From assembly GCF_000321225.1 (NCBI RefSeq), contig NW_004451516.1, positions 145,504 to 209,503 of the forward strand: a stretch of DNA of 64,000 bases, given 5' to 3'. A program made the translations under genes and the position numbers. The notes beneath the pieces are model-generated. The model searched no databases. It saw only the letters and a list, made by a program, of their open reading frames with translations, and was not told the DNA's origin. The stretch comes from Odobenus rosmarus divergens. Lineage: Eukaryota; Chordata; Mammalia; Carnivora; Odobenidae. Shown here in pieces: positions 35,264 through 46,049 of the stretch (its first letter is position 1; each line of letters opens with the position of its first letter).

Positions 35264-35470
35264 CAGGAGTTGGCAAATATTTTCCATAAAGTGCCAGATA
35301 GTAAATATTTTAGTATGTATGGGCCACATAAAGTCTCTGTCACATACTAATCTTTGTTTCATTTTTTAATAACTCTTTAAAAATGTAAAATCCATACTTG
35401 GCTCAAGGACTGAACAAACACAGGCCTTGGGCCAGATGTTACCTGTGGGCCATAATTTGCCAAACCACTG
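35264..35470. mobile_element. hAT-type non-autonomous DNA transposon (Charlie-like)
   Basis: 207 bp with imperfect terminal inverted repeats: CAGGAGTTGGCAAA at the left and TTTGCCAAACCACTG at the right (reverse complement CAGTGGTTTGGCAAA). Flanks ACCTAGAG and CCCTAGAC match at 6 of 8 bases, as expected for an 8-bp hAT target duplication. The interior (GCCAGATAGTAAATATTTTA, GGGCCACATAAAGTCTCTGT, GGGCCAGATGTTACC) fits a widespread old mammalian hAT family; I do not assign a subfamily name. Confidence 0.8.
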
Positions 35471-35718
35471 CCCTAGACAATAAAATAATACTTGGATGAG
35501 CCTGTTGCACAAGGTCCTAGCATGACACTGAAAAAACTTGCAGTCTTCCCTTTTTTCCAGGTTTGGGGTAATTTTTTAGCCATACAAATGAAGAAGCAGA
35601 AACAAAGAGAGTAAATTGGCTCAAAATTCTAAAGCAAGATCTGTAACTGGGACTTGAGCTTGATTTCAATGCCTTGTTCTCTCATCTCTTTTAATCACAT
35701 ATATGTATCCAGACACAG

Positions 35719-35739
35719 ACACACACACACACACACACA
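35719..35739. repeat. (AC)n microsatellite
   Basis: About ten AC units at 35719-35739, followed by the ordinary flank of a SINE. Confidence 0.95.
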
Positions 35740-35782
35740 GTTGTTACACAGTTTTCATGAACTATTTTAAAAAGAATTTATT

Positions 35783-35984
35783 GGGCTGCCTGGGTGACTC
35801 AGTCGGTTAAGTGTCAGACCCTTGATTTTAACTTGGGACATGATCTCTGGGTCAAGAGATCGAGCCCAAGTCGGGTTCCACACTCAGCGTGGAATCTGTT
35901 TGGCATTTTCGTCCTGCCTTCTCACTCAGGTGCTCTCTCTCGCTCGCTCTCACTCTCCCTCTCTCAAATAAATGAAGAAAATCT
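35783..35984 (+). mobile_element. CAN-SINE, sense, with 18-bp target duplication
   Basis: GGGCTGCCTGGGTGACTCAG, CTTGATTTTAACTTGGGACA, AGAGATCGAGCCCAAGTCGG and a CT-rich tail region. TTTTAAAAAGAATTTATT (35765-35782) and TTTTAAAAAGAATTGATT (35985-36002) differ at one base. Confidence 0.95.
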
Positions 35985-36002
35985 TTTTAAAAAGAATTGA
36001 TT

Positions 36003-38059
36003 TTACTTACGTATTCCTTTTATATTGTCATACATAAGATGTGTAATAAGAAATCCAATCAACATTGCTTTCCATATTGTTATGTTGCGTAGTTGTAATC
36101 ATAGCCTGTTCTATCTGCAAAAAAGTCAATGTCAGTTGAGGAGTAAAAAGTTAAAAAAGAAGAGATAAGAACCTAGAAGGAAGGAGTAAAAGAAAATGAA
36201 GAAACTGACTAGTAAGGGCAATAAAAGATCTTTATCACTTTAAGAGAGTTGTCAGGGTCCAGTAGGGAAAACAAAAGGATGGTGATGAAATGCAGAGATT
36301 AACATCAGCAGGAAGCCACTTTTGCTTTTCCTGCTTGGAGCATACCAAGAGGAGGGGGGGCCTTCAAAAGCCAGAAGTGCCTGTTGTGGCCAGAACACCA
36401 TGGTGGTGGTTGACTGGCAGGAGCTGGAACCACAGAAGGAGGGCTATGTTTAGAGCATTGAAGAAGACACAGTCACTGTTGGAGGCAGTACCCAAGACAG
36501 AGAGGAGGGAAAACACTGTGGATTCTCCCTTCCCCACGCCATTCACCAATTCTTGTCTATTCTCAAGACTAAGCTTTCATTTCTGCACAATAAAAGTTGT
36601 CAGTCCCTGATAAAGCACCCAAGTTAATTTATGAAAGGTAACGTGTTAAAAAAAAGGGGGAAAAAAACCCCTATGAAATATATATAACTCCTTAATCTCA
36701 AACATATTTATCACTATTAACATTATAATTATCAAACATTGACTGTTTTAAAAACCTGCTAAATTTGCATAATGAAAAAGGACACTATTATCTCTCTGAA
36801 TTTGCATTTTTCAGATAATTTTAAATCTTAAATATAATAACCTAGTTATTATGCTGAATTATTTTTATCACCTCTGCAGTATGAAATTAAAAATGTATTT
36901 AAATCTTTGTGTAAGTGCTTAATGAAAATTTCTTTCTTATGAAATATATGTATTATGAAGCTATATTTGAGTTATTTAAAACTGTTGTTTAAATTAGGCT
37001 TTTTAAAATTTTTGAAAATGCTACCAAACTTATAAACAATTATAATGTACCATGAATCTAAGACAGTATCTAGTAGTAATTAAATATTTGCAAGTTTTAA
37101 AATACAACCATATTTGAATGTGAACAAACAGAAACATTTTTATTAAGCCTGAATATTTCAGAACATGTCTTGAGAAAAATACGATTTCTTGGGGACATGA
37201 AATGTAAGAAAATAATTGAAGAACCTTATGGTAGAAACTATTTGAAATTTTTTAAATGTAAAACTTTTAATTTAAGATTATTTTTCTCCCAAGAATAAAA
37301 TGTTAAGCTTAGAAAGTTGCAACTTTTCAACGAAACATGCAGTGTACTGGCTGTCAAAAGCAACACAATACATTATGCAAATGTAATTTTGCCCTCACTG
37401 TAACACTGAATAAATGCACATACTGTATCATAATGAAACATGTCTTCTTAGTACTATTCTAAATTTACCACACAACAATTTAGCTATCAGTGAAGGGTTA
37501 GTTAGCATATGTTACATGTATTTGTTAAAACCTAAGCTATAATTAATTCTATATCAAAATGCTTAAAATAATATATCTTACCTTACTAGTCTCACCTACT
37601 GTGAAGGGTATGAGATATTATCTCACTTTTAAGCTAACAAGTTAGCCTGCTAAAATTCCATAAATGCTAGCAGAAGACACAAGACTCTTGAATCTGAGAC
37701 TAAAAAATGTTATTACTCATAGCAATAGTAGTAGCCAGACTATCAGAATCCTAGAGTCTTACTTCCCACAGGGCAGTATGCAAAGGGACAGGTGAAGCTG
37801 CTTCCTCAGTGGTTTGTTAGAGAAAGCCTGAGTTTAGGGATCTGAATCTTTTATAATGAGCAGTAAACATGGCTATCCCTTGTTCTGAAGAGAGACAATA
37901 TTTCCTAAGGCTGTTTGCTACAAAAACATGCTTGAAAAATTAGTCCGCAACAAAAGTGGTCATTGCCTCTGTATTGTTGGATGGAGGTTTCTGTGATTTG
38001 TCCTTTATAACTGACAACCTGGACCTGCACGGACGCAGGCAGGCTCAAGAATGTGTGCA
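36003..38059. other. Unassigned sequence
   Basis: 36240-36610 is richer in GC and carries a 106-codon frame (36290-36610) without recognisable motifs; it may be part of an old LTR, but I cannot support that. 36620-37900 is AT-rich and featureless to me. Confidence 0.45.
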
Positions 38060-38250
38060 GGGCGCCTGCGTGGCTCAGTCGTGTAAGTGTCCACCTTCAG
38101 CTGAGGTCATGATCTTGGGGTCCTGGAATCTAGCCCTGAGTTGGTCTTCCTGCTCAGCAGGGAGTCTGCTTCTCCCTCTCCCTCCGCCCCTCCCCCCTCC
38201 TAGTGCATGCTCTCTCTCAAATAAATAAATAAAATCTTAAAAAAAAAAAA
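38060..38250 (+). mobile_element. CAN-SINE, sense
   Basis: GGGCGCCTGCGTGGCTCAGT, GTCATGATCTTGGGGTCCTG, TGCTCAGCAGGGAGTCTGCT and AAATAAATAAATAAAATCTT with an A-tail. AAGAATGT occurs just before (38047-38054) and just after (38249-38256), possibly part of a decayed target duplication. Confidence 0.94.
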
Positions 38251-38465
38251 GAATGTTGTTTGTGAGACTTGTGTGCATGAGTGATCTCGGGAGCTGATTA
38301 GTTGACATTAGCTGGCCTCCAGGTCGGAATTGGCCCTTCTGCTATGGATGCTAAGAGATATAAATTTTGCCTAACATCCTCTCTGGCTCCAGGCTGGCTG
38401 CTCCCCCCTCCCCCAATGGAATGGGCGGGGGGGGGGAGGCAAGCGCACCTAGCCCAGGCTCCTTG

Positions 38466-38517
38466 AAGATGTAAAGACACTGGGAGAAAAAGAAAAAAAA
38501 AAAAAGATGTAAAGACA
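38466..38517. repeat. 14-bp direct repeat around a 24-nt A-rich insert
   Basis: AAGATGTAAAGACA at 38466-38479 and 38504-38517 encloses CTGGGAGAAAAAG followed by A residues. It looks like a target duplication around an almost completely truncated retro-insertion. Confidence 0.8.
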
Positions 38518-40159
38518 TAATAACATAGGAATGCAGTTCGCTCCAAACTACAGGTAGGTTTAACTTCAGACCCCCATCATTTGCCCCTACGGGGATGGCC
38601 AGTTGGAAGTCTGAGCTGAGGCGAGTTTGCTCCGCCCAGGCCTCTCAACTGAGACTCCAGCCTGACTGTCTCCACAGGGCTTCCCCAGCTGATGAGGTTG
38701 GATGTTTTTAAGTACCCGATTTGATGTAACTCTGTCTTATTCTCCTTTACAACTTACTATTGCCCTCATCTATGCATAGATTTCCCTTTTCTTCTTTCTG
38801 TTTCCATTAGATTTTTATAATAGCAATAAAGTGGTTTTTCCCCCTTCGAAACTGAGAGTACAGCTGCTGTGAATCTTTTCCTCAAAACAGCCTCTACTTC
38901 CAACATGGGCAGAGATGTGAGGGGTTCGTGGAAAACTGTCTCCCAACAACCACCCAAAGACTAGAAAAAATTAGTCTTATTATGAGGAATATGGGGGAAA
39001 TGCTCAGACATCTTTGTTCCACTGACTGCGACTACAGAGCTACATCTGAACTTGCAGGAAACCATTCCCTGAGAGAAGGAGGGAAAAATCAAGAGAAGAG
39101 GTAAGAGTCATCCTTTGCTAGAGAAGCACAGTATGTCAAAGTACATTAGTTTGTAAGAGATGGGATTTTTCTCTTCGGAAACTCTTCAAGAAGCTGCCTA
39201 CAGATGGATAAGAGAAATGCCTGGGGAAAGAGGCCTATATTTTTTAAAGATGGTAATACTTTGAGTTAACAGATTGCATTTAAAATAAGTGTCACAAGTG
39301 AGATGACTCAACTGAAACTTCACTGCTCCCAGATCTGCTGTTTGCCGTCTTCTAAAAAGAAGTCATCATTTCAAATCCTAAATTAACCATATATAGATTT
39401 CGTTGTGTCACACCTTGTGGCTCCATATTACGGTTATGCAATATTGCAGCTGAGCAATGTTGCCCACTTGAAAGTCAGCTTCATTTACTGTGTTGCTTTA
39501 GTTTGGAAAGCCCTCTGCTGTAGACATCAATCCATTTCCATTTCTGCTTAAATCAATTTGTGTGTATTGGGAGGGACACTAAATTCTGGTGTTATAGAAG
39601 TTTTTAAAATAATTAAACACAATTCCCACTATGAGTGGCACGGGACAACTCCTTATCAACTCACTATTCCTCAAGTACATAGATGTAATTTATGCATGCA
39701 TTAAATCAACTACAGTAAAAAATTTCAAGGAAAAGCATAATCAAAACAATGGGTTAAAATCACTGTGTTTTCTTTTCTCTTTTGGGGTGGTGGTGGTCTA
39801 TTTTGTAAAACTTATGCTCTCTTTATGCCAACCCTAACACAAATCTCCACAAAATAGGGAAATGTCTTAAGTAACTTGATGTACTGTTGTGTAATATAAA
39901 TGTCTAAGACTGTGCACCAGACTGCTTGCAATATGTTCTTTAATGTATTTTATTTTGTTTTTTATTTTGCTCTTAATTTCTTCCTGCAGAGTTTTTACAC
40001 TCATCTACCTAATTTATTATTGGAACATAAAAATAATTCAAGTTGACAAGATAATGGAAAAAAGCAGTTACTGCTACAATCCCTCTTTCCATCATCCATC
40101 CATCTATCCATCTGTCCTCCATCCATTTGTTCAGTCATCTATGTAATCCTTCCAATCAT
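38518..40159. other. Unassigned sequence
   Basis: No gene or repeat family recognised; a degenerate CATC-rich piece stands at 40090-40120. The 38766-38957 antisense frame and the 39631-39837 frame have no motifs. Confidence 0.45.
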
Positions 40160-40540
40160 TAATACAACAAATAATTAACTGTTGAGCTGCTTCATAACTG
40201 TGGTTGATAGAAAAGTGAATGAGAAGCAGGGACTTCTCTCAATGGGTTAAATAACATGTTATTTTCACCGATCGAGTTATAGGACAATTGTTATAAGAAT
40301 GCAATGATACAAGGCCCTGTATTAAGTCAGATCAGATGGAGTAGAGAGCTTAAGAAAGAGTATATGTGCGTGAGTGTGTGTCTGTTTGCCTGTTTGGAAC
40401 AGAGGCTCAAGAGAAATCTGAGGAATAAGTTAGGTTTAAACCAGTCCTCAAAACCTACCAGATAGGGTGAGAGAAAGAGAGAGAGAGAACCATGAGTTAA
40501 GGAAACCTCAGTGCCCAGCCAGCTTCCTGCTTGTCCTATG
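40160..40540 (-). mobile_element. Possible L2 fragment, antisense
   Basis: ACAACAAATAATTAACTGTT, then AGAAAAGTGAATGAGAAGCA, GGGACTTCTCTC and ATACAAGGCCCTGTATTAAG, roughly in reversed L2 order. Weak. Confidence 0.38.
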
Positions 40541-40724
40541 TCAATTAGCATTCATTGATCTCCTTTCTGTAGCTGAATGTGAAAGTGGAGACATGTGGCA
40601 CCCACTCCTCTCCCCAACCAAAACCTAATGAACCAAGATTGTAGGTGTCCAAACAAAAGAGGAATGAACTTCTCTTGGCTTTGCTTTGTTTCCTGCTGAT
40701 GTGCCACAAATTAAAGGTGTTAAT

Positions 40725-41080
40725 TCACACATTCCAGAAATCTTTATTGAATACTTGCTATGAGGTATGCAATGTGCTAGTTTCTAGAGATACAAAAATG
40801 AATAGAATAGATAGGGTACCTGCCTCCATGGAAAGTACAATTTAGCAGCAAAATTAAACAAACCCAATGGTATTTTATATTCAAGAGAAATGACAGGGTT
40901 CATGGAAGAATATATCAGTCTGACAGGGACGGAAAGCTCAGATAAGGTGCCTTTTCGAAAGGCACCTTAGATTCTGTGTGTTGGAGTGAGAAGCAAACTA
41001 TGGTAGAAGTGTAAGCAACGAAGTAACAACCAAAATTTTGTTTTAGAAAGATAAATGTCTGTAGTGTTGAAAAGCCTTGG
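40725..41080 (-). mobile_element. L2 3'-end fragment, antisense, containing a 12-bp perfect hairpin
   Basis: TTTATTGAATACTTGCTATG, TATGCAATGTGCTAGTTTCT, AGAGATACAAAAATGAATAG and CCTGCCTCCATGGAAAGTAC are the reversed L2 end in order. At 40943-40969 the arms TAAGGTGCCTTT and AAAGGCACCTTA enclose only TCG. Confidence 0.67.
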
Positions 41081-43455
41081 AAATGAACAAAATTTCTGCT
41101 TCTAAATGTTAAATGTTTATGTATCATCTTGTAAATGTAGGAATGTTTATCAAAATAGTCTATTTCCTCTACCTCCTTTCCACATACAAGTTACAGGCAA
41201 CTTCAGGGCAAGAAGCTTCCTTTCACAAAGCAGTGGGACAGTGCTTCATTCTGTGTTTAGGAAATCAGTAAACACATTTTACATACTCTTGTAATATCTA
41301 ATCTAGAACCAGAAAATACAACAAACTGAAGCTGGCCGTGTTTGCTTTCTGTAAACTATAAATAAGTTGTAACCTTAATAGTGGGTACAAATATAGTAGA
41401 CATGATTATAAACACCGTGATTTTGTAAGCTTTTCACGTTCTGCATGCCATTGAATTAAAAAATTATGTCAAAGTTTGCCTAAAGTTCTGTAACCAGTTC
41501 TTTAAAAATATCAACTAGCCCCTCTGTTGCCTATTCCCTTTCTCTACACCCTAGAAGTGTGGGGTCCTGGGTGGGGAAACAACGGAAACTTTTCATTGGC
41601 TGAACTGTTCCCTGAATCCCTCCACCTAATCTTCAGAGGAAATTCCCAGTGGGACCCACATATGTATTTCAGAATGAGATCACCTTCCTACCTGATCATT
41701 TCACATCAAAATTCCTACCATTGGGGGAAAAATTCACCACTAAACTTTCATCCAGTTCAAAGTCTAAATAGGGAGGAAGTGAAAGACCACCCTGGTGGAA
41801 AAATTAACTGCTTGTTGCTAATTAGGTGCTTCCACAATCCCCCAAGGAAGGCCAGCTAGCTAATTAAGCTTAATTGCTGAGCGCCAGGGCCTAGGGGTCT
41901 AGCCCCTACAGAACTCACAGCTGGAGCTGCAGGGACTTCTTCACCCAGAGTAGGGTTTCAGCCCCATGCTTCCCAAACTAACCTCAGTGACACTTTACCC
42001 TAATGCCAAGTCAAGAAAGAGGACATATCTCAAATTTACAATGTTGCTGTATTATTTAAGATGGACTTCCAATCAGTTTTCTTTTTATGAGCTTCAACAT
42101 ATTCCCCAGTCTTTGCCCCTTACTTAGTTTATAATAATCCAGAGAAGTGCTGTAGAAAAATACACCTGTGAGAAAAGATTGCAAAATTATCGTTATAAAA
42201 CTCAAGACACACAATTTAATAAAAATCAGAACTCACTAGATATATATTTCTTTAATTTCACACATGCAAAATTATTCATTGCCTCTAATTTAGAAACTAT
42301 TCCAAAAATTGTAGTTGTAGGAATCTCAAGTAACCTGCAGATGAATAGATTGCATATATCCACCTTCGTAAAGGTATGGTTTTCTGTTATTATTCTTTCT
42401 CTAAAGCTTTTTTCAGGATCTTGATAACTAAGACTATTCAGGATACATTCTCCATCTAACCTTGACAGGAGTAAAGTCGCAAACCTGTGCCTGACTCACT
42501 CTCTTTTCAGATTCATTTTTATAAGTAAGTAAGTTGCTATGCCTCCTAGTCACCATGACAGCTTTCTACAATGCCTGAAAACACGCCCTTTCACACTGAC
42601 ACTCCGGTCCTACTCAGATTCCACTATTTGCATTTAAAATGAACGAATGCTGAATTATATTCTTATTCAAGGCCTTCTGCAAATGGGTTTGCATGAGGTT
42701 GCTGCTGGAGTGTGAATAATTTCCATACTGCATTCATTAGTCATAGAAACAAGCAAAGACGATTTATAGGAAATGATTGAATCTGGAGGTTAATTTTTTT
42801 TCTTTCTGGTGGCATTATTGATTTCTTGACTCCCTCCCATTTTTCTCCAGTTCTAAGAACATAAGTGATAGGCAAGAAATTTACTAAAATATATCATCTT
42901 CCAAGAAAAAAATTTTTATATGAATTAAGACAAGAAGTGTATGTACATGAGAGAAATCTAGAAAAAAAAAGCATCAGTGCTTACATAGGAGGGAAGGATG
43001 AAAAAAAGAAGAGGCCAAAAAAGAGAAAGTCACATTACATAAGTCCTATACCAATTATGATTATAAAGAATGTAATGGATTTTACTTTGCGATTTTGATA
43101 CAAGTGTCACTACAATCTAGTTATACATCATATTCACGCATGCTATACCTTGACAGTTTTCTCTATGATGGTCAATTGGTCCTAAGGTTTTTGATTCTCT
43201 AAAATTGCATGAATGTGTCAAAAGAGAAAATTGGGCAGAAAAGGAAGTGAAATTATTTAAAATCAGATCTTTCCAAGCTCTAGTTTAATTGAATAAATAA
43301 CATTATAAGTAAATTCATGGGACAATTCGGAAGAGGTTTAAAAATAGATACATATGAAAAATTATTTTCTACTAAGCAATTAATCATGTTAGAAAGTTTC
43401 AAGAACTGAAAAAATGTACAGAGAATAAAGCTACATACTTTCATAACTTCAATCA
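41081..43455. other. Unassigned sequence
   Basis: No gene or repeat family recognised. 41520-42000 is the GC-richest part and has a 110-codon frame (41527-41859) without motifs. The lysine-rich frame at 42865-43098 is low-complexity. Confidence 0.45.
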
Positions 43456-43460
43456 GATGT

Positions 43461-43872
43461 TGTATTAGTTTGCTAGGGTTTCCATAACAAAGTACTACAG
43501 AGTAGGTGGATTAAGAGAGATTTATTTTCTTATAGTTCTGGAAGCTAGAAGTCTGAAATCAAGATATGGGCAGGATTAGTTCCTTCTGACCCATGAGAAG
43601 AACATCTATTCCAAGCTTCCAAGCATCTCTCCTTGGTTTGTAGATGGCCATCTTCAGGTTCACATGGAGTTCTTTCTGGGTCCAAATTTCCCTCCTTTTA
43701 TAAGGACACCAGTTATATTGGATTAGAAACCCATCCTGCTCTATTATGACCTTATTTTAATTAAATACATCTGCAACAACCCTACTTCCACATAAAGTCA
43801 CATTCTGAAGTGCTGAGGTTTAGGACTACAACCTGTGAAATTTGGTGGGGATACAAAATTCAACTTATAGCA
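43461..43872 (-). mobile_element. Solo LTR of the MaLR (MLT1-like) group, antisense, with 5-bp target duplication
   Basis: The 412-bp LTR runs from TGTATTAGTTTGCTAGGG to AACTTATAGCA, that is TG...CA ends in reverse. Within it: TTCTGGAAGCTAGAAGTCTG, TTATAAGGACACCAGTTATA and AAAGTCACATTCTGAAGTGC, all in the reversed order of an MLT-type LTR. GATGT stands directly on both sides (43456-43460 and 43873-43877), the 5-bp duplication expected for this group. No internal retroviral sequence adjoins it, so it is a solo LTR, a recombination remnant. Confidence 0.9.
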
Positions 43873-44277
43873 GATGTGAACCTCTTCTAAAAGGAAAAAA
43901 TATGCTAGCAGATAACCAACACTGATGAATGATTTTTATTTTAATGTTACCTGAATAAGTAACAAAATAAATCTGTATATTATAATTTACATAATAGTAA
44001 ATAGTCAAAAACAAAATTTTAAAATTATATACAAATAAAATTAATTTAAATTAACAACACTAATTTACCAGAACAGAAATGCGATTTTGTTGCAGCCAAA
44101 CCATACTTCAGAAAATGAATGTGCTTTGGGCAGCTACAATAGTAGTTCTTTTGATTTCAATTTGTGCCACGGATAATTCCATTTTTCCACAAAATTTTTC
44201 TATTTGAACCTCCAAAAACAGAAGTGGTTTCAATAATACATGGTTTCCCCCTTTTGGACATCTAGTATAATTGAATT

Positions 44278-44318
44278 AAGAGATAATATTATCAAAAAAA
44301 AAGATAATATTATCTCTT
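44278..44318. repeat. 16-bp perfect inverted repeat with an A9 spacer
   Basis: Arms AAGAGATAATATTATC (44278-44293) and GATAATATTATCTCTT (44303-44318), spacer nine A. Each arm also contains the self-complementary 12-mer GATAATATTATC, so the pieces are direct repeats too. Confidence 0.95.
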
Positions 44319-44810
44319 GCTCTGAATCTCTTTCCAGGTATCAGTGTAATATTGTAACAAATGTATCAAAATAGTATTTTTCTCATTACATAATCCATTT
44401 ATTCATTCCTATACCCTCAATTACTATTCCTACTTCTCTTCATTTGTGCCCAGCTTTTCCACCTTTGGAAGGGACACTAGGTTCAGCCTCTATGCTTGTC
44501 TAGATTGCTAGTAAATATTTCCACTCAGTCCCCTCCCATTCATGTTAGGGTAAGTTTATACGGGTACAGAACTGGTGGGCTCTCTTGACCAGCAAGCAAC
44601 ACAGCTGCATGCACTGTTAGTCCCAACTTTGCCAGATGGGTAAAGGCACAGCCCACCTCATCAGGCCCTTAGGAAGTCCGACATAAAGTTTTAAAAATAT
44701 CATTATAGTTTCTTACTTGGGCATCATCCCTATTTCCAGCACTTACTTTTGCAACGCTGGTCCTATCTATGTCCACTGCATCAGGTAGGAAAAAGAAAGT
44801 TGAGTGATGT

Positions 44811-44977
44811 GGGAAGAAAGAAAGAAAAAAGAAAGAAAAGAAAGAAAGAAGAAAGAAAAAAGAAAGAAAAGAAAGAAAGAAAGAAAGAGAGAAAGAAAGA
44901 AAGAAAGAAGGAAAGAAAGAAAGAAAGAAAGAGAGAGAAAGAAAGAGGGAGAAAGAAAAAGGAAGGAAGGAAGGAAA
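44811..44977. repeat. 167-nt uninterrupted purine tract, (GAAA)n-based
   Basis: Every base on the + strand from 44811 to 44977 is A or G, mostly GAAA units and ending in GGAA units. It explains the long lysine/glutamate- and phenylalanine/serine-rich frames on the two strands here, which are not genes. Confidence 0.97.
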
Positions 44978-44989
44978 CTATAGTCATAC

Positions 44990-45330
44990 CTGTGTCCTGT
45001 TCTACCCCCTCTGCTCCAGACCCACCAGAAAAACAGAGGAATCTATCCAGTGGGGACACTCCTTTGGCCCCCGTCATGTCGAAGGGGAACACACACCTGT
45101 GAGGATGTACAAGCCAGCCCTTCATGCCAATATCTCTTCCTGTTTTAGACAACCAACATTCCAATTGCCCATTCCAGTTTTCTATCAAACTATTATTCTG
45201 AGAAGGTCTCTCTGCCCATTGTTGGCCACTATGGGCTGTAAAGTGTGTTTCTTGTTCTGAAGAAATCACAGAACCTGCAGCTGCAGTGCATTTTATGGCA
45301 AAGAAATAACTGTGGAACTGCACTAGTAGA
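44990..45330 (-). pseudogene. Weak remnant of an endogenous retrovirus pol (integrase-like) region, antisense
   Basis: On the minus strand an open stretch upstream of the purine tract contains HSGQQWAE and, 15 residues on, LIENWNGQLE (45159-45233). Spacing and residues recall the core-to-C-terminal part of integrases of ERV-L type elements. No DDE triad can be traced, the reading runs out into low-complexity sequence, and no LTR is attached. It is a non-functional fossil; the call rests on two short motifs. Confidence 0.38.
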
Positions 45331-46042
45331 ATTTGCTGGAAATATGTCCTTTAGAATGCTAGGTAAAGCTGTTCATGAGGAGACGTCTCACCAGACCCAT
45401 TCTGCTATAAAACCTCCCATGATGCTACCAAGGGGAAGGGGCTGGCCGCCATGCACTGTAGGAACCAGGCATGGAAGCAAGCGTGCACCCTCTGCTGGCA
45501 GAGATTCAGTGCAAGGAGGCAAAGGAAAAATACTTAAAGGGCCCCTGTCCATTTTCACAGATCAGACAAGAAGGATTAATTGAGAGCTTAGAGGCAATAA
45601 ATCAACAAGCGACACACACACTTTATCATTACCATCTCTGAGTGCACAGACCATTTGTGTACTAAGATCACTCCATTTTTTTCTTATTTGCCAATGACAA
45701 CAAAGTACCACTGGTTTACGATTGTTATCCTCACTTTCCACTCTTGAAATGATTTGAAAACCAAATGATTATCATAATTCATGTGATGGCAAAATCTGAC
45801 CTGACCTAATAGGAAGAGAATATTTATGGTCTTTACCTTCTACTTAGTTGAAAATGCAAATCTGTCATTGTTGAAATGTGATTGTGTTGAGGGGTTCTGC
45901 TCCTCATTCTCTGGGGAAATTACAAGGCACAGCATTACCTTTCTCAAATCTAAAATTATGAAAAACAACTGGCCCCAAGGATTTCAGGTAAGGGATTGTA
46001 TACCTTACTACTTAGAACCAATTTGATCTTAAATACAAAAGT
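45331..46042. other. Unassigned sequence, possibly continuing the retroviral remnant
   Basis: 45330-45600 could extend the pol-like remnant but no motif is readable. 45600-46042 shows nothing I recognise. Confidence 0.4.
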
Positions 46043-46049
46043 AGATATG

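Noticed and set aside
36290..36610. 106-codon frame in a GC-richer patch
   Set aside because: No domain, no Kozak or splice context, no family resemblance.
41527..41859. 110-codon frame
   Set aside because: No recognisable motif; composition fits non-coding sequence.
44749..45323. Long frames on both strands (117 and 180 codons) rich in Lys/Glu or Phe/Ser
   Set aside because: They are produced by the all-purine GAAA tract. Only the short pol-like part at 45159-45233 was kept as a weak fossil call.
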